64,000 bases of DNA from positions 1,550,001 through 1,614,000 of the forward strand of contig JAGYXB010000463.1 in assembly GCA_022495005.1 (NCBI GenBank), given 5' to 3'. The position numbers and the translations under genes are program-made. This stretch comes from Rhyacophila brunnea (lineage: Eukaryota > Arthropoda > Insecta > Trichoptera > Rhyacophilidae). Within the stretch, counting starts at the first letter, position 1; each line of letters begins with the position of its first letter. This document shows, one piece after another, positions 11,605 to 23,887 of this stretch. Under the pieces are notes generated by a model, which ran no database searches, had not been told where the DNA came from, and saw only the letters and a list, made by a program, of their open reading frames with translations.

Positions 11605-12395
11605 TTAACGGCCCACATCCTCAGCGTAGGTCAAAATATGGCTTTTATGGTATTTTCAGAGCATAACCCGGGACATTCCTTAAACATTGTAGATAACCTA
11701 TTTATGTCATTTTGAAGCCTCATTATCCTTTATATTTATTTTAAACATTTGATGACTGTATAAAGTATTTTTATTGCATAAAATAGTATTCTTTTAAACC
11801 TCTCGTTATAATGTTTTAGAATATAGTCATATTTCAGTACATCCGGTACATTCAGGTACATTCACGTACCTACCTACCTACTAAACAAAAAATCTCATTA
11901 AGGGCCCACATGCCCAACAATGGTCAAAATGGAGCTTTGATGGTATTTTCAAAGCATTAGCCTGAACATTCCTTAAATTTAATGTTGGATATAATCTATT
12001 TAAGTATATAATTTTGAAGCCTTATTATCCTTCATATTTATTTTAAACATTTGATGACTACATAAAGTATTTTTATTACATAAAATAGTATTCTTTTAAG
12101 CCTCTCGATCTAATGTTTTAGAATTTAGTCATATTTCAGTACATCCATGTGCAGTGATGTTAATTTTTTTTGATTTATTCATTTTTAACCGCATTTACAA
12201 AACCATTAGTAAAATTAATGTTAACATTATATCGTGACATATTTACGTTAAAAAATTATATTTTATAATCTTTGTGATCCCAAATTTGACAAGAATTAGG
12301 CATTTATTATTCAAAAAATGTTCACGATTAACACATTTGAAGATAATTCTAAAGCTACTGATTATAAGCTATGTCTTTTTACTTTATAATAATTA
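11605..12395 (+). repeat. repeat E: two tandem copies, the second longer
   Basis: About 245 bp at 11608-11855 (GGCCCACATCC to TTTCAGTACATCC) is repeated in the same orientation at 11903-12147. The second copy continues to about 12390. The same sequence occurs in inverted orientation at about 20940-21415 inside a hAT-like element. No protein is encoded. Confidence 0.85.
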
Positions 12396-12815
12396 TTGAC
12401 CTAAGAATAAGGTAGTATTTTTTTGAAATACGTCATTTCTATTGGCATTTCCCAGTAGCTAAGCTACAACATACGGCCGTAGCCATAAATTGACAAACGA
12501 TAAATGAAGTAGGGAGTAAGATCATGTTAACGCGCGTGTTTGAACAGCTTAGCTTCCCATAAACCTATGTATAAAGAAAAATTATATAAAGAGCGGAGTT
12601 GTTCTATTTATGACACTTATTTGAAATTTGGCACCTGCAGTTGTGTGAAGTACGATTACGCATTTATTTATAGGTTTAGATGTTTGTGTGAGCATAGAAA
12701 ACATGCTTTGTAACAAAATTCCATCAAAATCTCATTTTTGGTCTAAAGTGCAGTTGGCTGGTTTGCAAATTAAGCAGTTGAAATGGTTTATTCGTTTGTT
12801 TTTGTGTCCCTGCTC
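12396..12815. other. no gene seen
   Basis: AT-rich sequence with no recognisable gene or repeat ends. Confidence 0.4.
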
Positions 12816-12819
12816 AGTC

Positions 12820-13030
12820 GCACTACATTGACGCCACTGCTGCAGAGGCACTTTGGTTTGGGCATGCGTGTCGTCAAACAGTGGGACTGTCGACGACGTT
12901 CGGCTTATTATGACATGACACAAGTATTTGCCGGATTGCGACTTGTCTGCAGGCAGTGAGTGCTCCGATCGGCCAACAAGCGCGCCGCGATTGCCAACCG
13001 GGGCACCTGTTAACAAAAACCAACAAAAGA
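12820..13030. promoter_or_regulatory. GC-richer island, candidate regulatory element
   Basis: About 210 bp with raised GC and CpG content and an E-box (CACCTG near 13004). It shows no transposon signature. The open frames over it on both strands (12732-13016 minus, 12928-13113 plus) have no recognisable domains. Confidence 0.25.
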
Positions 13031-13284
13031 ACTCACTCGACTCACTATCTCGCGTAATTATATCATTATCATCTATCTACCGTCAGATTTTAATGGCTTC
13101 AGTAGACAGATAACTAGAGCACATATCTAAGTGCGTCATTTTATTAGTACCTACTCTATAATATGTAGACTAGATGCCTTATATAGCTTCATTATCATTA
13201 TTTTTTTCTACTCAGTAGCAAGATAGGTATGTAGGTACTATCTATTTTTTTGGTAGCTAAGAACGACAGATAGTCAGTAGATAC

Positions 13285-13350
13285 GATTGATCCCTCGTAG
13301 TCCCCCAGTCGATTCCCGGTGAGGTCACAATTTTTTTATGTGATTTTCTC
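13285..13350 (+). repeat. SINE fragment, family S1
   Basis: The stretch CGATTCCCGGTGAGGTCAC followed by ATGTGATTTTCTCAAAG matches, on the opposite strand, the tRNA-derived element at 56470-56590. It has a B-box-like CAGTCGATTCCCGG. Confidence 0.55.
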
Positions 13351-13371
13351 AAAGCCTGGGTGTTTATCAAA

Positions 13372-13870
13372 TCAAATCAAATTTAATTATTTTACATATA
13401 ATGAACATAACAAATTATAAATACAAAGCGTTCACGACATGACATAAAATAAGTGTTAATAATTTTTAAAAATAGAAATACAGAGAATAAGTAATAAAAT
13501 AAGTAACAAAATAAAAGTAGATGGAAGCACACAGAGTGAACTTTGATAGACCCTATCTTAAAAACTTGTAAAACAACGTCCACCTAAATTCACCCTCACG
13601 TAAGTGGAATATATCAATATCCGAAGCGATTTCATTAAACATGGTTACTGCCCTCCTAATTGGCATTACTAATGGCAGGTTAGTTCTGCACCGTGGGAGA
13701 ACAAACAACGGATGCCCTCGATTCCTAAGGTGATTATCAGAGACGCACACGCCAACAAGAATGGCAGAGTTCACATTTACGCCGCGTATAAGTCTGAAAA
13801 AATATGTAGCTAAATAAAGATCCCTTCTAAATTTTAAGCTACAGTATGTAAGCATCCCTAAGAGAAAATC
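13372..13870 (-). pseudogene. CR1-like non-LTR retrotransposon, 3' end
   Basis: The minus strand has a 100-codon frame (13553-13855) whose pattern fits the extreme C-terminus of CR1-group polyproteins: LKFRRDLYLATYFFRLIRG, then LPRCRTNLPLVMPIRRAV, then FNEI and DIDIF. The AT-rich tail below 13552 fits a 3' UTR. Everything upstream (endonuclease, RT core) is missing, so this is a 5'-truncated copy. Confidence 0.65.
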
Positions 13871-14064
13871 AGTCGGATAGAGCCACGGATAATATTCATA
13901 CAGCCGAAAGTAAAGGAGTCTTTATGTGATCGTTTCGCTTTTACCACTACATTACGGGCTGTTATAGTGTTCGTAATATATATAGGACAAAGGTAATAAC
14001 CAACAGTCTCAACACACCATTACAATCTTACGACAACCATAAGACTAAAATACACTCAAGACTA

Positions 14065-14110
14065 ATCTTGGCATAGTTGGTAGAGTGGCCGTCTTTGAAA
14101 AATGCATGCA
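14065..14110 (+). repeat. tRNA-like A-box fragment
   Basis: TGGCATAGTTGGTAGAGTGGC matches the Pol III A box (TRGCNNAGYNGG) but no B box follows. This is probably a broken SINE head rather than a tRNA gene. Confidence 0.35.
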
Positions 14111-14119
14111 TTTTTTTCA

Positions 14120-15010
14120 ATGCTTATTTGATTGATCAGTGAAAGAGCCCAATGGGCCAGGTGAATGCCCAACAGCTATTGCTCGTAAAGAAGTATGTTA
14201 AACAAATACTCCGCTGAGGAGCGAATATTGTAATTTACTTTATTTAATTTTAAACTAAACTATTCGGGTCATACATAGCCCAGAAGGCCCAAATTGGCAC
14301 GGACCTCGAGGGCTGAAAAATAAATTAGTTGATAAATAAAAGTATCAATCAGGTATCTATATAAAAATACATTTGCTTTGCAATTCCTTTCATGCTGAAA
14401 GTGGCCATTGTTATTTTTAAATATTCAAATGGAAAACATACCTACCTACCATTGTGTGGAGTGGATATGTATACCTATCCAAATGTTCCTAAAGAAACCC
14501 ACAAACCACAGCCAGCCAGACATATAGGCATCTTCCACATGAAACATTCATCCGCTCGATTATACAGACGGGCAAAAAGCGACCAACGCAATGCAAACAT
14601 TTATAGTCAGGTCGGTAGGTGGGTATCTACATACATCGGCCACTACCACGAACCTGCAACCACGACCGTGCAATAGTGCGTATCTCACAACGTTTCAATA
14701 CCAATATGTGACAATTTAATAAAACACGTGTCATTTAATAAAAGGAAAAAATATCAATCAAATAGAAAATTGGGGTCTACGTCTGAATATTCCGTACACT
14801 TTGTGGAAAAGTACCAAATGAGTGTTTTTTTTTTTTGCTTAGATGGAATGGAACTCACAAAAGAGTTGCCAAACTTGTCAAACCTAACTGTGATACTGCG
14901 CCCACGTATGATCGGTATAATCGGGCAAATCATCATTAATAAAATAATGCTTGAAAAACGCTATCGGATTATCCAAATTAATTTTGAAAATTAGACATTA
15001 AATCGCATAT
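14120..15010. other. no gene recognised
   Basis: Holds two open frames (14392-14676 and 14728-14994 plus) without recognisable domains. The second directly precedes the DD41D fragment and could be decayed N-terminal transposase sequence, but I see no motif to support that. Confidence 0.35.
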
Positions 15011-15054
15011 AGACGTTGTTTCACCGCAAAAAAATCGTTCAGCGTTAACGGGTT

Positions 15055-15445
15055 TGTTAATAAGCAAAATTGCCGCATATGTAGTGAGACCCATCCAGAA
15101 GAGACCCTACGGACAAAAATGCACCGTTTGTTGCAGTTGACATCATCAGAGAATATTTCTTAAAAAATGAGACCGATGCTCGCGTTATGACCAATGGAGG
15201 TCGTTACCGGATCATCGATCAATATATATTTTTTTTAAATATGGATGATATTGATTTGGATGAGATGTGGTTTCAAAACAATGGTGCTACATGCCATACG
15301 GGGACCACAACCATCGACTTATTGAAATCAAAATTTGGCGATAAGTTGATTTAAAGAAATGGGCATGTCAATTGGCCTCCAAGGTCGTGTGATTTGAGAC
15401 TTCTGGATTATTTCATATGGTGTTGTGTGAAATTTCTCATAGTTT
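15055..15445 (+). pseudogene. DD41D mariner-type transposase fragment
   Basis: NKQNCRICSE (15059) resembles the NKQNCRIW motif of this group. Farther on, DLDEMWFQNNGATCHT, then IDLLKSKFGDKLI, a stop, then VNWPPRSCDLRLLDYF give the last two catalytic positions spaced by 41 residues, as in DD41D (rosa-type) mariners. The second catalytic Asp is replaced by Asn (QNN instead of the usual QQD), and a TAA interrupts the frame. The terminal repeats were not found. Confidence 0.8.
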
Positions 15446-15554
15446 GAATGCAATTTGGAAAACTGTTAGTAGAAAATGATGATTGTCGCACATTGAAATA
15501 AACGGTAATAATTTGAACAACATAAATACCTACCTAATAATTACACAATCTTTC

Positions 15555-15680
15555 AGTCATCAATTCTTAATTTATTGCGACTGGTTACCGCATTGCATTC
15601 GAAGATAATCAATAACTAACGATACCATCGTAATTCGCAATTCAGTAAATACCACGGTCTAAATATAGTCAGCCTTTATA
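15555..15680 (+). repeat. interspersed repeat P, copy 1
   Basis: About 120 bp (TCTTAATTTATTGCGAC to GCAATTCAGT and beyond) matches 30295-30410 in the same orientation. Non-coding. Confidence 0.65.
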
Positions 15681-16125
15681 TATATTTTTTATTTTAAATT
15701 ACCTAATATACGTCATTTTCATTTAGTAACCTAACAATATATTAAATCGTGGTAAAATATATAAGTACTTAGGTACCTATCATGGCAAATATATTAAGTA
15801 TACTTATCGCAAATTGCTACTTTTTTTCAAAATTACGATTCCATTGCAAACTTCAATATAATGTTTTACCAAATGCTTAAGTAGGTATATCTATAAAACT
15901 TTACTAGGTTAAGTGAACATAAAAATAAAATATGTTAAGTATGCTATGTAGGTATATATCTCTTGGTACTAAAATAGAACTTTAAGTAGAAAGTTAAATG
16001 TAATTAAACAATAGGTTACCTAGGTACCAATAATATAGGTAAAGGAAAGTTATATGTAAGTTTAATTATTAAATGTATATTCATTATGATGGATAAATAT
16101 GTAAGTAGGTAGGTACATATGTGAT
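15681..16125. other. no gene seen
   Basis: AT-rich DNA with isolated TAGGTA motifs. Confidence 0.4.
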
Positions 16126-16129
16126 CATA

Positions 16130-16470
16130 CAGGGTAGGGATTGCAATACCGGTATCCCAGTATATTTCGATACCGAAATACTGGTTTTAAAAATCGGACA
16201 ATAGCGATATATTCGGTATTGAAAGTGGAAAAAATGTATTTATTAACATAAAAGGTTTAATGTGACTGTATTTTTGTCGGGTTACGCTATGTCTTGTTTA
16301 CTTCTGTTTTCCTTCAACGGTATTAGAGACCAGCAATGACACGTGCTATAAAATATTAGGACCTTCATACTTACCTATATTATAGTTGATACTTCTGTTT
16401 TTTCTATATATTTCAAGAATACCGGTAGGTATTAGTCTGTTCATTTGGTATTGCAATTCGCGTAGGATCG
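16130..16470. mobile_element. possible hAT-like MITE
   Basis: The left part CAGGGTAGGGATTGCAATAC (16130) is partly mirrored by GGTATTGCAATTCGC (16446-16460). ACCGGTA blocks recur near both ends. Exact ends and target duplication could not be fixed. Confidence 0.4.
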
Positions 16471-17004
16471 TAATCTGGGTAAGTACCTACTTACCAGAAA
16501 TTCGTAATTTTCAATGATTATACGGTGCTCCTGACCCTAAGTAAAATCTTATGCCTCATCTAGTTATTTGATGTGCATTTAATGTCTTTTGTAGTCCTAA
16601 GGTATTTTTTGTTGACTGTTGATATTCTTTAGCAGAGCGAAGAATCCTGTTGACGTGCAAAAAGTCGATTCGTTCGCATTATTATGGAAGTGAGTGATGC
16701 GAGATATAGAGGGAAAGTGAGAAAGAAGCTATGCAGGGAGGGATTATATTTTCTGGCTCCCTCTTTCTTAGAGGTTATAATACTTTGAAAATGTTCTTTC
16801 AATAGATTCAGCGATATACATACATGTATGAATGGTTGAAATCAGTATGTACCTACCTACCTACCTAGGTGCCCAATCAGGGGCGAATTGGTAGCTTGAT
16901 ACAGGCCCGTGATTTTTTCAATTCAATCAGATTAAAATTAAATTACACCTAAGTGCCTACATAGATAATAAAAAAGTTGGTCAAATCTCCTCTAGGTAGG
17001 TAGT

Positions 17005-17181
17005 GTGGTTTCATTTAAGCATGGTTTAATTTAATTTTAAAAACTAACCAAAATCATCTCCAATTATTTATATTCTTAGTTCAATGAAAACAAATAAGTA
17101 TGTTTGACAATTTAGGTAGGTATAGTGTGCACTACTTAGATATTTCGGATCTCCACAGCCTTCCTCCACTCTTCGCCACTG
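17005..17181 (-). mobile_element. hAT-like MITE family B, end fragment
   Basis: Matches the right half of the complete family B copy at 53412-53994 (CAATGAAAACAAATA to CTTCGCCACTG). The corresponding left end was not found, so the copy is truncated. Confidence 0.6.
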
Positions 17182-17294
17182 GTCGATACATACCTATCAT
17201 AATGTAATATTTGTCATAATAAGCAGTATATCTTCCTACAAATGTGCTGCATGTTATATTTACCACTAATATTTATGCGTTGAAATGCTGTAAT

Positions 17295-17460
17295 AATCTG
17301 TACGTAGGTAGGTACCTACCTAAATCTACCGGAAAAATATCGTAACAGATCGGCAATATCAATAAGTATTAACATTTGTGTAAGTCCCGTCAGTATGACT
17401 AATAGGTACCTAAATAGGTACCTACCTATAGTTAGGTAGGTAGGTACCTACGATTAAGTA
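17295..17460. repeat. TAGGTACCTA palindromic repeat cluster
   Basis: Dense tandem and palindromic units such as GTAGGTAGGTACCTACC, repeated with short interruptions. This is one of the densest examples of a motif found throughout the window; other clusters are at 22215-22400, 23125-23140, 33020-33122, 37140-37160, 37410-37442, 44730-44755, 46015-46040 and 46795-46835. Confidence 0.85.
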
Positions 17461-18442
17461 ATCCATTCCAATCTTCGCTATTGCTATCTAAATGTAACTA
17501 AAATCTAAATGCATAATGTAGTGGGCGATTATCTATGTAGATTCTTATTGCGTAAGTATGTACCTACTAATAATTTTAATAATTAATATTATGTACTGCG
17601 AGACAATGTAATATCTTGTTCCCTACTCCTAGACATCTGAAACCTATCTCACCGCATGCTACTTAGGTACTTACTTCTGCAGTCATACAATAAGTTAGGT
17701 GAAAACTCCGGAAAACTAATCGAATGAGCTACAAAATCTGTAGTCAGGCAGATTCCTGATAAATAGGTAGGTTCCTACCTACCGATTACCGACTACGGTA
17801 TCGGCACCATACCGGAACCGGTTCGTACCTCTCCACCTCGCATGCGCAGACCAGCTGCTCCGAAACCAGGCGCATGCACTTTGACGTTTCTATCGAGTAA
17901 AGTCACTGCACTTAATAAATAAAATTGTTAGCTGATACAGAATGCAATATATAGGTACGTAATGCTATATCGCGTAAGAAAAATCCTGATATAAATCCTA
18001 GGTATAATACCTATATACGACGACCAATCATTGGGTATTTTTGATTCCAGGTTAGAGAATAGCTAATAAACCCTTCGCAATTTCCACACTACGCCACCAC
18101 GCTTCCTGTGGGCTTTCTAACCGGTTGATTTTGTTCATTCCAAAACTTTACTATTAAAATTCTCAAGCTTAACTACTATGAATGAATAGAGCGTGTTGCT
18201 TCCTTCAATTAATTGTCCACAATCAAACAAACTTTTGAATTAATATTATCTGTGTTGACAGCATTGAATGCCTTAAAAGTGTATAAATAAAAAATAATAT
18301 GGGAGCTTGCTCTTAAATATTGATTTAGTAACTAACTTACTTGATGTTCGATTAATTTTATTAGGCAGGGCAATAGAAAAATAATTTGTTTTTATACTGA
18401 TAAAACGTAAGTATGATTAAAACAGAATATCAATACTTTAAT
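17461..18442. other. no gene seen
   Basis: AT-rich, with a GC-richer stretch at 17805-17890 containing two GCATGC sites. No coding similarity recognised. Confidence 0.4.
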
Positions 18443-19152
18443 GTAACTATCAGTGGCGAAGACTCCATACTAGGCGATTATTTGAAGCCTAACTTCTCAA
18501 GAAAAATATTTTTTAATTGCATATTGACTTATTTATATAATCACTTGGTTATAATATATTCTTTAAAATAATTTATTTTGCCAACGAGAGATGCCGTATG
18601 TGTAAGAATATATTACACAGATAAAAATATATAATATGTATATATATAATAAAAATATACCACAGCGCACCATCTGTCTTGACGTAAATAAAGGTCGAAT
18701 TATGTTTCAAATAATTCTCAATTTTTTCATATGGACTTTATGTCCCCAGTCTGTCGAATTGTATGAACTAAGGTAAGCTCCGATCGCAGAGCCTAAAACT
18801 AAATAATTAATAATCAGATAATTAAAAAAAAAATTATGGTGTTTAATCGAGTATTAATAAATATAGACTGTTTTTAAAAATAAAAAGAATTTTTATCTAA
18901 TTATTTTTGATGTGTATAAATGTTTTCAAAAAATACGTAATTTAAACTGATCGCTTAAATTTATGTCGTCAGTGAGTTTTTGAAGTTTCGTTAAATTAGT
19001 GTATTGATGTCATATGTGTACCCATTCATTAGTAGTAATATCATATTACTTATTATTTATCGAAAGCGCCTACACCTGACAAGTGTGTTCTTTTAATCAG
19101 ATCTCCACAGCCTACCTCTTTCCAAAAGTCACCCTTCGCCACTGGTAACTAT
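18443..19152. mobile_element. hAT-like MITE, family A copy 2, with perfect 8-bp TSD
   Basis: Element 18451-19144 (694 bp), in the opposite orientation to copy 1. Ends CAGTGGCGAAG and CTTCGCCACTG. Flanked on both sides by GTAACTAT (18443-18450 and 19145-19152). Non-coding. Confidence 0.92.
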
Positions 19153-20034
19153 TAATGTTATTATGTTTAGTACCTAATGTATTTATTCATATAAGTGCCT
19201 ACCTACTATAAGGAAGCAATTTTATTCAGTGATTTTTGGCATCAAGGTGTATGCTGTAACTGGCTGGCAATCTGGAAGTAGGTAACCTAACTACTTGCTT
19301 ACAATTTAGATGTACCTAGTTGTAGATACTTATGCTTCTCAATAAGCCCTAAATTGATTCTTTTTCGTCAAAACCAATCAATAGCTGCATTCAAGATGTA
19401 GGTAGGTAGATACCTACCTAATCAATACTGTGTTGTATAAATTAATATGACCTATTACTACGAATCGGACCACACGTTGCTGCATACACAAGGTAAATAA
19501 TAAGCATGCAGGTATAGGTGTTACAGAGGTAGACTGGTAGGTAATAATACCAGGTAATGTTGCATAGTCATACATGTGCAAGTGCTTAGATAAAAACGCA
19601 TGATGCAACGGCCATAATGAATCTATTTCATACAGGCAGGTAAATATCTACCTATGACACGCATGGCGATTGCAGATAGGGCTAGACTGGAAAATGAAAA
19701 ATAAATTTATTTCGATAACTAATTTAAGTGGGTGCATATTACCTAATAAGTCATTTGAAAAGTGGACTGTATGTAGGTAGGTGATTCGTCGATTTTCAAC
19801 CGCTAGATACCTATACGAAATAGGTAAAAATATGCCTACATACCTACCTAGGAATAAATACAATATAATAGACTTGAATTCACGGGTACTCTAATGGACA
19901 GAAGTGGGGCCCCACGCTCAAGCAAAAATATTCGTTCCGTAAATATTTAATTTTATCTAAATCATTTCAATCAATCAAAACAGGAAAAATTTCATATAAT
20001 TCGATATAGCATGGATAATAAATAACTTTATAGC
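19153..20034. other. no gene seen
   Basis: AT-rich with many TAGGTAGG/CCTACCTA clusters (19395-19425, 19775-19850). Minus-strand open frames here have no recognisable domains. Confidence 0.4.
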
Positions 20035-20782
20035 CTCTAGGCCAGTGGTTCTTAAACGGTGCACCGCGAAAAAAATTATAAAAACAGAAAAATCTTCACT
20101 TAACGAAAACATTGCCGAGGAAATTATTTCCACTATAACAGAACATTTAACTTTAAGAAAATATTGCATATTAATTTTCTTCCTTAGATATAGAATATTA
20201 TGACTGGATACGAAATCTATTTGCTACGATTTATATGTACATCGAGTTGTGAATTTTCATACCAATAAAACGAAGAATTGGTCACCTTGTCAAAAATTAA
20301 ATTTTATGATATAGGCAACTATGGAGGAATTTTGGATATCTGTCCAAGACGAATAACTACTTCTCTACATGAGGACACTGAAAATTTAAAGTTTTCAACA
20401 TCATATTTTTGTGTGAGCTCGGTTTCTCAACAATAACTAATATAAAAACTAAAAAACGAGAACGACTTAGACTTAGACTTTAGACTAAGAATTATTGAGG
20501 GTAGCCATATCAATTATTCGACCTAATGTTTCTGAAATTTGCGAAATCCGACATGCTCAGGTATCACATTAATTGATTTTCACATCAAATAAATTCCATT
20601 TTGTTTTGGGTAATTTTAGTTAAAGTTTTTCCATGTATGTAATGTCTTTTCTATAATATTTTTTTTCTTTGACTGTTTTATAATTTTTTTTTCAGACCGT
20701 TTGATTTTGATGCACCGCATTTTTTTCTTATGATCAAAGGTGTACCGTGACTTCGAAAAGTTTAAGAACCACTGCTTTAGGC
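20035..20782. mobile_element. hAT-like MITE family F with 7/8 TSD
   Basis: Element 20043-20774 (732 bp). Ends CAGTGGTTCTTAAAC and GTTTAAGAACCACTG are 15-bp inverted repeats, followed inward by related GGTGCACCG/GGTGTACCG blocks. Target duplications CTCTAGGC and CTTTAGGC. Non-coding. Confidence 0.85.
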
Positions 20783-21756
20783 AGTTGCGTAGCAAGGGGC
20801 GGGCGATTGGGGCAGTTGCCCCGGATACTGATGTGAAATTTCACTGAAATGGAAAAATAAAAATTAGGTAATACATTTCGTATGTATGTCGAGCTTACCT
20901 TATAATATATAATAATACTTAATTATTATAAAACAATCATTATTCGTAGGATGTTTTATCACATGAATGGTCAAAGACATAGCTTATAATCAGTATTATC
21001 TTTAGAATTATCTGCGATTGTGCCCATTTTTTGAATAATAAAATGCCTAATTCTTGTCAAATATGGGATCACAGAGATTATAAAATATATTTTTTTATCG
21101 TTAATATTTCACTATATAATGTTAACATTACTATTACTAATGGTTTTATAAATGTGTTTAAAAATTAATAAATCTTAACACCACTGCACTGGATGTACTG
21201 AAATATGACTAAATTCTAAAACATTAGGTCGAGAGGTTTAAAATAATACTATTTTATGTAATAAAAATACTTTACGCAGTCATCAAATGTTTGAAATAAA
21301 TATAAAGGATAATATCTACAACAATTAAGGAATGTTCATTCGAATGCTTTGAAAATACCATAAAATCTCCATTTTGACCATTGCTGGGCATGTGGCCCCT
21401 TAATGATAATTTTTGTTTAGTATGTAGGTAGGTACCTGTGATATGTTGAAAATTCACTGTTTCGTTTAACAGCAAATAGGATGAAAAGTTCTATAATTTT
21501 TACCTACATCAAAAAATTGAGGATCCCCAGTTTGAATGGTGTATTTTTTTTAAATACGCAGATTCAGATACCTACCTATATTATTAGTTAGTTAATCCAT
21601 GTTATTTAAATCTTTTAACGGTAACCGAATAAAATTGAACTAGATATTTATAAATATTATAGGTCCATACAAGTGTGCCCAGGTACAAGTTTTATATTGT
21701 GTATGAGCCACATTTTTGTTACTGCCCGGTCACTAAAACACCTTGCTACGCCCCTG
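20782..21756. mobile_element. hAT-like element carrying repeat E
   Basis: Left end CAGTTGCGTAGCAAGG and right end CCTTGCTACGCCCCTG are inverted repeats 975 bp apart. The central part (about 20940-21415) is an inverted copy of the repeat at 11903-12390. The first base coincides with the last base of the right target duplication of the neighbouring element. A matching 8-bp duplication of its own was not found. Confidence 0.7.
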
Positions 21757-21764
21757 TATAAGTA

Positions 21765-22990
21765 TTCCAATTATTGAATATGAATATACGAATACAGATC
21801 ATTAAGATTTTTTTTTATTAATTCGAATCAATTTAAGTTACACTAGTTACAGAGTTACTTAGGCTCGCCAATATTGTTATTCATTCCTGAATAATGTAGC
21901 AAACATGAAGTGAATAAGGAAAAATCTCAAAATTACAATAGCTACCCCTACCTACAACTTATTTTCACGTTTGCACTAAATTGCCAACAGCGGTCAATTT
22001 TCCGTGAACTAGAGATCATGCAGGGTTTTTTTACTGGATAGAATTTTTATCAGGGAGACCTACATTCAGTCCTGATATCCATGACTCCTGGTTCTAAACT
22101 TCAATAGTCAACGTAATGGGTATCGCATGTGTGGATGTGCCTATAGAAAGCATGGGGAAAGGAATTGGTCAATTTCTGAAATGACATAGGTAATTGCATT
22201 ATTATCCATAGGCCGCAGTAGGTAGGTAGGTACATATACTTACTAACAAATCATGCGATAATGCAGTCATCGGTAACCTTTGAAAAATTTTGTTATTGCG
22301 ATTTCAAAGTTCATTGAAAACATGTAGGTACCCACCTAAGTAGGTACCCACTACTGACAACCCAATTCGATAGATAGGTACTTACTTAACTAGGTACCTA
22401 CATGTACTTAATACTTACATAACTGTGCCTGAAATACCTGAAATTATCGTAACCCATCTAGGTATCTACTATACAAAAATCTTGTCAAACGTGGAATCAT
22501 ACTAGGTTCCAAAAGATGCTGCGTGCGGTGGTTTTATGGAGTGGTGGACATCTTAAATAATATATAGGTAATAAGCAAATTTGACCATACAATTGATCGA
22601 TAAATACCTATAAAATAGTAGGTACCTACTTACCTATAGATATATATTCGGTAGGTAGGACATACTTTATTGAATATTTATGAGTGGTACCTGCTTCTAG
22701 CACGCCACTGCTACACACCATTCTCATTTTAGAGTTTAGACAGTGGAGTGCGTGATAATTATATATATTAAAAACAATTCATCATAACTAGGTACAAACT
22801 GAACTACCTAACAATCGATTTGATGGAATTGCAGGATGATATAAATTAACTCATGACTTGTACCAATTTGTGTCAACCTAAGGGCAAAGTATACCTGGTA
22901 AGTAAATTTAATCTCGTCGACTTGCAGCCTCAAGTTTGACCCTATTTAAGATTATAAGTGCCAAAACATTACTCTGAGGCCAAAACACAC
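21765..22990. other. no gene seen
   Basis: AT-rich with dense TAGGTACCTA clusters at 22215-22235, 22320-22400 and 22610-22660. A CACGCCACTG hAT-type end without partner is at about 22702-22711. Confidence 0.4.
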
Positions 22991-22995
22991 AGCAT

Positions 22996-23076
22996 TGCAG
23001 ACTATGATGGTTCTTGCTTGATTCCAATTGGATCCATTTTTTGGAATCAAGCACCGTTGTAGCACCTTAGTCTGCA
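22996..23076. repeat. 81-bp imperfect hairpin
   Basis: TGCAGACTA at the left pairs with TAGTCTGCA at the right, and GCTTGATTCCAA with TTGGAATCAAGC around a loop of about 10 bases. The length and internal mismatches resemble a short foldback element or a miRNA precursor. No mature sequence is recognised. Confidence 0.55.
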
Positions 23077-23887
23077 TCGATTTTTAGCATCGTATGTCTC
23101 GGTCATTGGCGGTAAACGAGATAGGTACCTACCTACCTACGTGAACAGTTTGCGTACGTGCATACTAATTATTTATTTATGTAGACTCAAAGATCTAACA
23201 GTAGATGACACTAGCTGTAAATATGTAGGTACCTATTTATGTATAGATATAATATATAATTAAATCAATTAAGATTTAAATTATAGGTAGATAGGTACAT
23301 ACTACATGCATCATTCATTAAATTTTAACAATATGAGGTTAGGTATCTAATAATTCCAATTAGAAAACTGACATTTTTCTACCATTCACAATCGATGAAC
23401 AAAAACTAGTTCAAACCTATCTAGATAGCCCTGGTAACCGAATAGGTAAGTTTAACATAGTAAGACAACGCACAGAGGAATATAATCAGCATGGAGAGGC
23501 CTTTGTCAGGCTGATTGTGATACCAAATAACAATAGGTATTATATCTATACATATTCTCGATTGGATTAATCGACCTGCTGTTGTCACATGAAATTCTAA
23601 ATAGGTGAGAATTTTTCAAAAATTAAAATAGTGGCTCTCCAGCCAACGGTGTGCAAGCTCTGCAAAATACTCAATAACGCGACATCCCAGTTAATAAGCG
23701 CAACACAGGCCGCAAGATTGTTTCCGGAAATGCGCATGCAAAACCACAGCTCGATATTAATAATTTTGTTTGTCCAACTGTCGTCCTATTTCTGCAATCA
23801 ATTATATTATTAAGTATATTATTATTGCCAATTGACGACATCCCCTAGTTACAGATGAAAATAACTTATACCTACCTATGTAGGTGG

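Noticed and set aside
17295..17460. CRISPR-like or telomeric repeat
   Set aside because: Units are short, irregular palindromes without spacers, spread through the whole window, and this is eukaryotic DNA.
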